Positions 1 through 5,670 of a stretch of DNA of 5,670 bases are shown piece after piece (the stretch's first letter is position 1; every line of letters begins with the position of its first letter). Source of the DNA: Bacillota bacterium (GTDB lineage: Bacteria; Bacillota; Clostridia; Lachnospirales; Lachnospiraceae). The notes under the pieces were generated by a model. The model searched no databases and had not been told where the DNA came from. It worked only from the letters and a program-made list of their open reading frames with translations. The stretch covers positions 1 through 5,670 of the forward strand of contig JAEWSH010000021.1 of NCBI GenBank assembly GCA_023398375.1, read 5' to 3'. The position numbers were made by a program, and so were the translations under genes.

Positions 1-1
1 G

Positions 2-688
2 TATAACACCGCCCTGCTCGAAGGTTGTAGAGAGCAATTGTTAGGCATTCCCATCGGCTTACCCATGAAAGACGGTGACGCCAACATTTACAGTTCCTGC
101 TCTTCCCTCAGCACAAGCACCATCGGCGAAAAGACCGGAGCCGTATTGATGAGTGCGGCAGAAGTCTGGCTACTCAGGGCCGAAGCAGCCCTCCGCGGCT
201 ATACCAAAGAAAATCCCCGCACATGCTATGAATACGGTGTAAGTACTTCATTTACACAATGGGACTGTGCCGGTGCTTCCGAATATCTGGAAAGCGACAA
301 AACCCCTGCCGATTATAAAGATGTAGTCTCAGGCGGCAAGGTGGGCAAGGACATGAAAGCCTTGATTACCATCTCCCCAAAATGGGAAGAAGATGCAGAC
401 ATAGAGACAAAACTCGAAAAGATTATTACCCAGAAGTGGCTGGCATGCTGGCCCGAAAGTTATGAGGCATGGGCCGAGCAACGCCGTACCGGATACCCAA
501 AACTTTTCAAGGTCCAAAGCAACACCGGAAAAGTGATTGATACGGATATCATGATCCGCCGCCTACCGTTCTCGACGGACGCCGCCACTGCCGACCCGGC
601 ACAATACGCTACCCTCACGGAAAAACTGGGTGGCGCAGACAATGGCGCCACCCGCCTTTGGTGGGATACGGGGAAAAACTCTTTTTAG
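2..688 (+). CDS. SusD/RagB family nutrient-binding outer-membrane lipoprotein, C-terminal part (5' end outside window)
   Basis: The reading frame is open from the left window edge (first full codon at base 2) to TAG at 686-688, giving 228 residues. Family members are usually about 500-600 residues, so the signal peptide and N-terminal half are missing only because of the window edge. Recognisable family features, numbered from the first visible codon, are the helical segment around residues 50-67 with the core RAEAALRG, the helix at about 139-169 with EKIITQKW and AWAEQRRTGYPKLF, the segment IRRLPF, and the C-terminal LWWDTGKNSF. These resemble the nutrient-binding SusD-like subgroup (PF12741/PF12771 type) more than starch SusD itself. 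SusD proteins sit on the cell surface as lids on SusC/RagA TonB-dependent transporters and bind glycans or peptides. The partner susC would be expected upstream, off the window. The ligand cannot be told from this fragment. No enzyme gene follows on this strand, so this is probably the 3' end of its operon. Confidence 0.93.
   Translation, partial: YNTALLEGCREQLLGIPIGLPMKDGDANIYSSCSSLSTSTIGEKTGAVLMSAAEVWLLRAEAALRGYTKENPRTCYEYGVSTSFTQWDCAGASEYLESDKTPADYKDVVSGGKVGKDMKALITISPKWEEDADIETKLEKIITQKWLACWPESYEAWAEQRRTGYPKLFKVQSNTGKVIDTDIMIRRLPFSTDAATADPAQYATLTEKLGGADNGATRLWWDTGKNSF
621..653 (-). terminator. Probable intrinsic terminator of hppA, inside the 3' end of the SusD-like gene
   Basis: A perfect 9-bp GC-rich stem pairs GGGTGGCGC (628-636) with GCGCCACCC (645-653) across an 8-base loop. 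Read on the minus strand, the stem is followed two bases later by five T residues (complement of 625-621). It begins about 31 bases after the hppA stop. On the plus strand no T-run follows, so it should act mainly on hppA transcripts. The arms also encode SusD residues close to its C-terminus. Function is inferred from structure. Confidence 0.6.
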
Positions 689-2814
689 AACAGACTCCAC
701 GCAACCGTAAGCCCTGCCATCACAATGGCTACCATGCTCATCAGCTTGATCAGGATATTCAAACTCGGACCGGATGTGTCCTTGAACGGGTCTCCTACGG
801 TGTCACCCACGACTGTAGCTTTGTGGACTTCACTGCCTTTGCCGCCAAAGTTGCCTTCTTCCACATATTTTTTGGCATTATCCCATGCACCACCGGCATT
901 TGCCATGAAGATAGCAAGCACGAAACCGCTACTCAATCCGCCAATCAGCAGGCCGAGCACACCGGGAACACCGAAAATAAGTCCCGTCGCAATCGGAGTA
1001 ATGATAGCTATCAGTGACGGAACCACCATCTCGCGTTGCGCCCCTTTCGTCGAGATTGCCACACAACGCTCATAATCAGGCTCCGTCTCTCCCGTAAGGA
1101 TTCCCTTAATTTCGCGAAACTGGCGGCGCACTTCGTCTACCATATGGGCCGCCGCACGACCCACCGCGTTCATCGTCATAGCCGAGAACAGGAAGGGCAG
1201 CATGCCGCCGATGAACAGGCCCGTCAGCGTGATTGGGTTAAGTATATCCAGCTGGAACACGAAATCAGGCTTGAGTATCTGCACCTCGTTCATGAAGGAT
1301 GCTATCAGCGCAAGCGCCGTCAGCGCAGCGGAACCGATTGCAAAGCCTTTGCCCGTAGCGGCTGTAGTATTGCCCAAGGAGTCAAGCGCATCGGTACGCT
1401 TACGCACCTCTTCACCCAGACCGGACATTTCCGCATTGCCACCCGCGTTGTCAGCTATCGGTCCGTAAGCATCTGTAGCAAGCGTGATGCCCAATGTAGA
1501 AAGCATACCTACTGCGGCAATGCCAATACCATAGAGCCCCAGACCCACATTAGAGAAGTCGAAGCCCGAAGCAAAGAGATAAGAAGCAATGATACCTATC
1601 ACCACGGCAATCACCGGAATAGCCGTAGAAAGCATTCCCAAGCCTATACCGGAAATTATGACTGTCGCCGGACCGGTCTTTCCGCTTTCACTCAGCTTTT
1701 GGGTAGGACGGTAGGATTGGGAAGTATAGTACTCCGTAGACCGCCCGATGATGATACCTACTATCAAACCCACTATCACGGAGCAGGAAATCCACAGCCA
1801 GTTGTCCAACTTCAGCAACCACAGGATAAAGAAAGTGGCGACAACTATCAAAATAGAGCTGAGATTAGTACCGAAAGCCAGTGAGTTCAGCAAGTCCTTC
1901 ATCTTCGCATTCTCTTTGGTACGCACGGAGAAGATACCGATAATGGAAAGCAATATACCAACGGCTGCAATCAGCATCGGAGCGATTACGGCCTTGAACT
2001 GCATCAGCGTATCACCCGAGTGGATAAAAGCCGCAGCACCGAGGGCAGCCGTAGCAAGGATAGAACCGCAATAACTTTCGTACAAATCAGCCCCCATACC
2101 TGCCACGTCGCCTACATTGTCGCCTACATTATCCGCAATCGTGGCAGGATTACGCGGGTCGTCTTCGGGAATACCGGCTTCCACCTTTCCCACAAGGTCG
2201 GCACCTACATCGGCAGCCTTTGTATAGATACCGCCACCTACGCGTGCAAACAATGCCTGCGTGGAAGCGCCCATACCGAAAGTCAGCATGGTAGTGGTAA
2301 TGATGCAGAGTTTATGGGTGGGAGTCATTACATCTTCCGGAATTACAGCATTCAGCAACAGATACCAGAAAGATATATCAAGCAAGCCAAGGCCAACCAC
2401 TACCAGTCCCATCACCGCACCGCTACGGAAAGCCACGCGTAGTCCGGCATTCAGCGATGTGCGTGCCGCATTGGCAGTGCGAGCCGATGCGTAGGTGGCC
2501 GTCTTCATACCCAAAAAGCCGGAAAGTCCGGAAAAGAATCCTCCGGTAAGGAAAGCAATCGGCACCCAGGAGTTCTGCACTCCGAAACCGTATGCCATAA
2601 TGGAGAAAAGGATAACCAGCCCCAGAAATACCCAGCCCACAATCTTGTATTGTTGGCGAAGGTAAGACATAGCACCTTTGCGCACAGCAGCGGCAATCTT
2701 AATCATCTGAGGCGTACCCTCACTCTCTTTCATCATCTGACGATGGAAATACCAGGCAAAACAAAGTGCCATAATAGAAGCGGCTGGAACCAGCCAGAAT
2801 AGGATTTGGTCCAT
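685..2814 (-). CDS. hppA: Membrane-bound ion-translocating pyrophosphatase, probably K+-dependent Na+/H+ type
   Basis: This 709-residue inner-membrane protein should hydrolyse pyrophosphate to phosphate and use the energy to pump cations out of the cytoplasm. It is full length for the family (about 16 membrane helices). Signatures are DVGADLVGKVE (202-212), EDDPRNPATIADNVGDNVGD (217-236, with Mg-PPi-binding aspartates D228, D232 and D236), the DNAGGNAEMSGL stretch (455-466), and the C-terminal GDTVGDPFKDTSGPS (670-684) with K690 after it. In the ion gate D243, E246 and S247 are present. A485 and G488 in GNTTAATGKG replace the lysine and threonine of K+-independent enzymes, predicting K+ dependence. 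T90, F94, D146 and M176 match the set I recall for dual Na+,H+ pumps. I chose ATG at 2812-2814 because an upstream in-frame ATG (2910) would add 32 unrelated residues, and because this start makes the catalytic and gate residues fall on the same numbers as in the Thermotoga maritima enzyme. It has no clear Shine-Dalgarno. It converges on the SusD gene with a 4-base stop overlap and diverges from the LruC gene, so it is probably transcribed alone. Confidence 0.97.
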   Translation of the reverse strand: MDQILFWLVPAASIMALCFAWYFHRQMMKESEGTPQMIKIAAAVRKGAMSYLRQQYKIVGWVFLGLVILFSIMAYGFGVQNSWVPIAFLTGGFFSGLSGFLGMKTATYASARTANAARTSLNAGLRVAFRSGAVMGLVVVGLGLLDISFWYLLLNAVIPEDVMTPTHKLCIITTTMLTFGMGASTQALFARVGGGIYTKAADVGADLVGKVEAGIPEDDPRNPATIADNVGDNVGDVAGMGADLYESYCGSILATAALGAAAFIHSGDTLMQFKAVIAPMLIAAVGILLSIIGIFSVRTKENAKMKDLLNSLAFGTNLSSILIVVATFFILWLLKLDNWLWISCSVIVGLIVGIIIGRSTEYYTSQSYRPTQKLSESGKTGPATVIISGIGLGMLSTAIPVIAVVIGIIASYLFASGFDFSNVGLGLYGIGIAAVGMLSTLGITLATDAYGPIADNAGGNAEMSGLGEEVRKRTDALDSLGNTTAATGKGFAIGSAALTALALIASFMNEVQILKPDFVFQLDILNPITLTGLFIGGMLPFLFSAMTMNAVGRAAAHMVDEVRRQFREIKGILTGETEPDYERCVAISTKGAQREMVVPSLIAIITPIATGLIFGVPGVLGLLIGGLSSGFVLAIFMANAGGAWDNAKKYVEEGNFGGKGSEVHKATVVGDTVGDPFKDTSGPSLNILIKLMSMVAIVMAGLTVAWSLF

Positions 2815-2878
2815 AGCATTTATTCGTATTAAAAGGTTGAACGAAAGCCTAAAAATATTGATTTGAAACGAAATAAGC

Positions 2879-2907
2879 AAATGAAAAAGAAAAGAAATCC
2901 AAGCAAG
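2879..2907 (-). promoter_or_regulatory. Weak candidate promoter for hppA
   Basis: On the minus strand TTCATTTG (complement of 2886-2879) differs from the Bacteroidetes -7 element TAnnTTTG at one position. A CTTG (complement of 2907-2904) lies 17 bases upstream as a poor match to the -33 TTTG, somewhat closer than the usual 19-21 bases. It would give a leader of roughly 55-60 bases before the hppA ATG. No better -7 match was found by eye between 2815 and 3057 on this strand. Confidence 0.3.
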
Positions 2908-3017
2908 CATGTATTTATACTGGCGAATAAAACAACAAGCAGTACCCTTTTTTACCTATTTTTTGTATTTAATGAGAAGAACAGAGCACATATAGATATA
3001 TATTACAACTTTTATAG

Positions 3018-3025
3018 TACCTTTG
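3018..3025 (+). promoter_or_regulatory. Bacteroidetes-type -7 promoter element for the LruC-domain lipoprotein gene
   Basis: TACCTTTG matches the -7 consensus TAnnTTTG of the main Bacteroidetes sigma factor at every fixed position. It lies 32 bases before the ATG at 3058, giving a predicted leader of about 25 bases. The expected -33 TTTG is not visible about 20 bases upstream, where the sequence is a run of alternating A and T (about 2990-3004). This may mean a weaker or activator-dependent promoter. A purine-rich AAAGG (3049-3053) just before the start is the only ribosome-binding-like sequence. Confidence 0.65.
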
Positions 3026-3057
3026 CAACAAGTAAACAAGCTAAAAACAAAGGCATT

Positions 3058-4962
3058 ATGAAACCAATCTATTCTAACCTGACATGCAAGATGCTGGCTT
3101 TGACATTATGCAGCATTATGCTGGCATTCCTATCCATAGGATGCGAACATGACGTCTACAATCCCGATAATGGAAAAGACGATGAGAAGACTCCCAACTC
3201 TTTTGATTTTTCTACGACATCTTCCATCCAAGTAAATGTAAAGTATGATGTCCCCGAAGGCTATAAAGTACTTTTTGAAATCTATCTTGAAGACCCGTTC
3301 ACGATTGACAAAGATGGCCAGATTATAAAACGCACAGACCTGGAACCGGTCATCAGACGCATGACAGACGGTAACGGTGCATATAGCGGCAAGGAAATCA
3401 TCAATTCGGACCATGGGGACGAAGCATATATCTATACTTCTTATATAGGGGTCCCCACCCTCTTCAAAACAGTTATTGCAGGAGATGCCATTACTGCCGA
3501 CATCAAATGGGATTCCACCGATGATAATCCGCAAACACGGGCGGAGGGATGGCAGGCACCCAAAGGATACCATGTATTAGGAACATGGAGCTCCAAAGGA
3601 TATCCTCATTATTTAGACACAGACAACAAAATCACAATTCCCGGTGATGTATTGACAATCATCAATACGACCTTGAAGGAAGGAGGCACATGCCCTAAGC
3701 AATACCGACAAGCCATAGATTTTGAAATCAATGATCCGGAAGGGCGCAATGCGGAAGTATCCATCCGGATAATTGGAGGAACCAGCGGTGCAGCGAGCGC
3801 CTTTGGCTATTATTGCTATAGGGCAGACGCATCTTTAAGTGAAATTAAAAAAGCCCCCAAATGCATTGTTTTTCCAAACACTCTGATGGATAATTATTAT
3901 AATAAAAAGGCTTCCGGACTACAAGGCGGTGAAAGTGTAAAGCTTCATTACATAGACCCCGACGGAGTGGACCAAGGCACCGTATTTCCCAATGGAGTAA
4001 AAATCGGATGGTTCCTATTGAATGACAGCTTCTATGGCGGAAACAATAAGCCTTTCTACTCTACTACAAAGCTGAATGGGGACGGCCGTACACATACAGC
4101 CGCATTCCGCATCGATGATTTTGTCGTATTGTCCTTTGAAGATTGGACAGACCAAGACTATAATGATATACAATTCAACGTATGGTCCAACCCCATCGAA
4201 GCCATCATCAATCCGGATATTCCTGATATCAAACCTGACGGTGGCAACGAGGATAAGAAATACAGTCTGGAATACAAAGGAATCATCGCTTTCGAAGATA
4301 ATTGGCCCAGAAAGGGTGACTATGACTTGAATGATGTTATTGTAAAATACCAGTCCGTATTGAACTTCAATGATGCCAATCAGGCCCTTTCTACAGAAGA
4401 CACCTATGAGTTGCTTTGGTCCGGTGCCACTTTCAAAAATGGTTTCGCTTACCAACTGAATACAGAACGCAGCAATATGTCAACTGAAATATTGGAAGCC
4501 CCCACAAGTTTCAACGGACAAGGACTGGATACAGACCTTTCCAAAGCTACCGTCAATGTATTTCTAAGTGCGCTCGATGTAACAGAGAGAAATACAAAAA
4601 CCGCTACATATAAGATAAAGAACACCTTCAAGACTCCACTATCACACGAAACGCTTGGAATTCCCCCTTATAATCCATTCATCATGGTACATGACGAATT
4701 GAAAGAATCACGCATCGAAGTGCATTTGGTCAACTATCCTCCTACTGAAAAGGCAGACATGGCTCTATTCCATACCGAAGAGGATTTGTCCTCTGTACCG
4801 ACAAGCTATTATGTAGCCAATGGCAACTATCCTTTTGCCATTCATCTAAGTGGAGCCACAAACTTCAATACTCCTGAAACCCAGCCGATAGACAAGAGCT
4901 TTGAACATTTTATGGATTGGGTCAATTCCAATGGAACAGATTATAAGGATTGGTACAAATAA
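3058..4962 (+). CDS. LruC-domain (DUF4842) lipoprotein with DUF4114-like segment
   Basis: This is a 634-residue predicted lipoprotein of unknown function. Residues 1-29 form a lipoprotein signal peptide: basic start, hydrophobic core, then LSIGC with C29 as the lipidated residue (serine at -3 is slightly atypical). The following EHDVYNPDNGKDDEK is rich in acidic residues, like the Bacteroidetes surface-export signal, so an outer-face location is likely. Residues about 49-160 look like a beta-rich domain (VNVKYDVPEGYKVLFEIYL), and a second region starts near W165. About 310-380 contains IGWFLLND and FEDWTDQDYNDIQF (360-373), typical of DUF4114. About 405-630 is the LruC/DUF4842 domain, opening with FEDNWPRKGDYDLNDVIV (412-429). 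Both motifs carry spaced Asp/Asn residues that may bind calcium, which is inference. I chose the start at 3058 because the signal peptide begins there and the promoter lies at 3018. An in-frame upstream ATG (2863) would put 65 extra residues before the signal peptide. The gene looks more AT-rich than hppA and the SusD gene. It appears monocistronic. Confidence 0.9.
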   Translation: MKPIYSNLTCKMLALTLCSIMLAFLSIGCEHDVYNPDNGKDDEKTPNSFDFSTTSSIQVNVKYDVPEGYKVLFEIYLEDPFTIDKDGQIIKRTDLEPVIRRMTDGNGAYSGKEIINSDHGDEAYIYTSYIGVPTLFKTVIAGDAITADIKWDSTDDNPQTRAEGWQAPKGYHVLGTWSSKGYPHYLDTDNKITIPGDVLTIINTTLKEGGTCPKQYRQAIDFEINDPEGRNAEVSIRIIGGTSGAASAFGYYCYRADASLSEIKKAPKCIVFPNTLMDNYYNKKASGLQGGESVKLHYIDPDGVDQGTVFPNGVKIGWFLLNDSFYGGNNKPFYSTTKLNGDGRTHTAAFRIDDFVVLSFEDWTDQDYNDIQFNVWSNPIEAIINPDIPDIKPDGGNEDKKYSLEYKGIIAFEDNWPRKGDYDLNDVIVKYQSVLNFNDANQALSTEDTYELLWSGATFKNGFAYQLNTERSNMSTEILEAPTSFNGQGLDTDLSKATVNVFLSALDVTERNTKTATYKIKNTFKTPLSHETLGIPPYNPFIMVHDELKESRIEVHLVNYPPTEKADMALFHTEEDLSSVPTSYYVANGNYPFAIHLSGATNFNTPETQPIDKSFEHFMDWVNSNGTDYKDWYK

Positions 4963-4978
4963 CCGATAAAAGATACTC

Positions 4979-5028
4979 CTTATAAAGAAAATGGCAACCA
5001 TTCACAGGGTTGCCATTTCTTATATCTT
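4979..5028. terminator. Bidirectional intrinsic terminator between the LruC-domain gene and ybjQ
   Basis: A perfect 11-bp inverted repeat pairs AAATGGCAACC (4989-4999) with GGTTGCCATTT (5008-5018) across an 8-base loop. It is flanked on the plus side by the T-rich CTTATATCTT and on the minus side by TCTTTAT (complement of 4988-4982). It lies 26 bases after the LruC-gene stop and 37 bases after the ybjQ stop, so it can end transcripts of both convergent genes. Confidence 0.85.
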
Positions 5029-5055
5029 CCTATGTTGTAATATAGTAGAGCGAAC

Positions 5056-5376
5056 TTATTCCACCGTTACAGCCGTACCGCATGCCGTAACCATCAACAT
5101 GCTGCCACTGCCTCCTACCGTTTCATAGTCCAAGTCTACACCAATCACGGCATTGGCACCCATAGCACGGGCATGTTCTTGCATCTCGCGCAAGGCTATA
5201 TCTTTAGCTTCGCGCAGCACTTCTTCATAAGAGCCACTTCGCCCACCCACCACGTCGCGGATGCTGGCAAAGAAATCGCGGAATACATTGGCACCGATAA
5301 TCGTTTCACCGGAAACGATGCCATAATAGCGGGTGATACGTCCACCCTCAATAGTCGGGGTTGTTGTTACTAACAT
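5056..5376 (-). CDS. YbjQ/UPF0145 family protein (putative heavy-metal-binding domain)
   Basis: This 106-residue soluble protein has the usual length and layout of the YbjQ (PF01906) family. It starts with MLVTTTPTIEGGRI, continues with YYGIVSGETIIGANVFRDFF (residues 18-37), a conserved IRDVVGGRSGSYE (39-51), a helix with REAKDIALREMQEHARAMGA, and the closing strand ANAVIGVDLDYE. The family forms small oligomers. It is often labelled heavy-metal binding, but no biochemical role is established and no metal-ligand cluster stands out here: the only cysteine is C99, near the end. It starts at ATG 5374-5376 with no Shine-Dalgarno, only an A-rich leader, which is normal in Bacteroidetes. It lies 70 bases downstream of sufS on the same strand and may be read from the suf transcript. 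It has no signal peptide or membrane segment, so it should be cytoplasmic. Confidence 0.93.
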   Translation of the reverse strand: MLVTTTPTIEGGRITRYYGIVSGETIIGANVFRDFFASIRDVVGGRSGSYEEVLREAKDIALREMQEHARAMGANAVIGVDLDYETVGGSGSMLMVTACGTAVTVE

Positions 5377-5429
5377 AATTCATTTTTTTAGTTGTTGACA
5401 TATTAGACGCAAGGAATGAAAGAAAGGTT

Positions 5430-5441
5430 GCAAAGCTTTGC
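5430..5441. promoter_or_regulatory. 12-bp perfect palindrome between sufS and ybjQ
   Basis: GCAAAGCTTTGC is self-complementary and begins six bases after the sufS stop. It has no internal loop, so it is more like a protein-binding site or an attenuating hairpin than a full terminator. Within it, minus-strand AAGCTTTG is one mismatch from the -7 element TAnnTTTG and could be part of a weak ybjQ promoter about 55 bases before its start. No -33 element is visible. A chance palindrome cannot be excluded. Confidence 0.25.
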
Positions 5442-5446
5442 TTTGG

Positions 5447-5670
5447 TCAGAACATCCGGCTGACACGAACTATACCTGCCACCAGCACATCTATCTCCTC
5501 CCGGGTATTGTAAAGCCCGAAAGATGCACGCACTGTTCCTTCGATGCCAAGACGCTGCATCAATGGTTGGGCACAGTGATGTCCCGTGCGTACGGCAATG
5601 CCAAGACGGTCGAGCAATGTACCCATATCAAAATGATGGATATCACCTACCAGAAACGATATGACACTAC
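5447..5670 (-). CDS. sufS: SufS-type cysteine desulfurase, C-terminal 73 residues (5' end outside window)
   Basis: On the minus strand an open frame enters from the right edge (first full codon 5668-5666) and ends at TGA (complement of 5449-5447). The key motif is RTGHHCAQPLM at visible residues 27-37. In SufS/group II desulfurases this carries the active-site cysteine (here codon complement 5575-5573) that takes the persulfide sulfur from L-cysteine. It is followed by TVRASFGLYNTREEID (45-60), the usual family C-terminus. The enzyme is a cytoplasmic PLP-dependent dimer that supplies sulfur for SufBCD iron-sulfur cluster assembly. The PLP lysine and most of the roughly 400-residue protein lie outside the window. 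The RTGHHCA motif and short tail favour SufS over IscS/NifS, which has a longer flexible cysteine loop. In Bacteroidetes sufS commonly follows sufB-sufC-sufD, so those genes are expected to the right. ybjQ follows it on the same strand. Confidence 0.93.
   Translation of the reverse strand, partial: SVISFLVGDIHHFDMGTLLDRLGIAVRTGHHCAQPLMQRLGIEGTVRASFGLYNTREEIDVLVAGIVRVSRMF

Noticed and set aside
38..40. TTG at 38 as a start codon for the SusD-like protein
   Set aside because: The frame is open to the left window edge and the fragment lacks the signal peptide and N-terminal half expected of the family, so the gene begins outside the window.
1036..1884. Long plus-strand open frame of 282 codons antisense to hppA, and several shorter ones
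   Set aside because: They lie opposite a full-length, well-conserved gene, and their translations are rich in His, Arg and Gln without any recognisable domain.
2815..2910. N-terminal extension of hppA to ATG at 2910 (32 extra residues)
   Set aside because: Starting at 2814 gives the family's usual N-terminus and aligns catalytic and gate residues with known numbering, while the extension is a translation of the AT-rich leader.
2985..3004. Alternating A/T run (tatagatatatatt) as a possible repeat or replication-type element
   Set aside because: It is short, has no repeated unit, and is typical of AT-rich Bacteroidetes promoter regions.
2863..3057. In-frame upstream extension of the LruC-domain gene starting at ATG 2863 (65 extra residues)
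   Set aside because: It would bury the lipoprotein signal peptide, the extension has no family resemblance, and the -7 promoter element at 3018-3025 lies inside it.
3130..4631. Minus-strand open frames opposite the LruC-domain gene
   Set aside because: They are antisense to a coherent 634-residue protein, show no start signals, and have no family resemblance.
1..5670. CRISPR array, tRNA, rRNA, insertion sequence, toxin-antitoxin or phage genes
   Set aside because: No spaced direct repeats, transposase or integrase motifs, or RNA gene signatures were seen. Nearly all the sequence is accounted for by five protein genes and short intergenic gaps.

Overview
The window looks like chromosomal DNA from a gut Bacteroides or a close relative such as Phocaeicola. 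Three things point there: a SusD/RagB-type outer-membrane lipoprotein, a promoter element matching the Bacteroidetes -7 consensus TAnnTTTG, and start sites with little or no Shine-Dalgarno sequence. The content reads as ordinary genes. I see no phage, transposon, CRISPR array, tRNA or rRNA, and no obviously new system.

Layout. (1) Bases 2-688, + strand: the C-terminal 228 residues of a SusD/RagB-family nutrient-binding lipoprotein, whose 5' part lies off the left edge. (2) Bases 685-2814, - strand: a complete 709-residue membrane-bound ion-pumping pyrophosphatase (hppA). It converges on the SusD gene so tightly that the two stop codons overlap in the four bases TTAG, and its likely intrinsic terminator lies inside the SusD coding sequence. 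(3) Bases 2815-3057: a divergent, AT-rich promoter region. (4) Bases 3058-4962, + strand: a 634-residue lipoprotein with a DUF4114-like segment followed by a LruC (DUF4842) domain. (5) Bases 4963-5055: a convergent intergenic gap with a strong two-way terminator hairpin. (6) Bases 5056-5376, - strand: a 106-residue YbjQ/UPF0145 protein. (7) Bases 5447-5668, - strand: the last 73 residues of a SufS-type cysteine desulfurase with its catalytic cysteine, continuing off the right edge.

The genes do not form one pathway. The SusD end is probably the last gene of an outer-membrane nutrient uptake pair or locus. hppA is a stand-alone energy-coupling pump, the LruC protein is a probably surface-exposed lipoprotein of unknown role, and sufS-ybjQ is the tail of an iron-sulfur cluster assembly region. 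The most informative observation is that the pyrophosphatase carries, at the expected positions, the residues I recall as the signature of the dual Na+/H+-pumping, K+-dependent subfamily described from gut bacteria including Bacteroides vulgatus.
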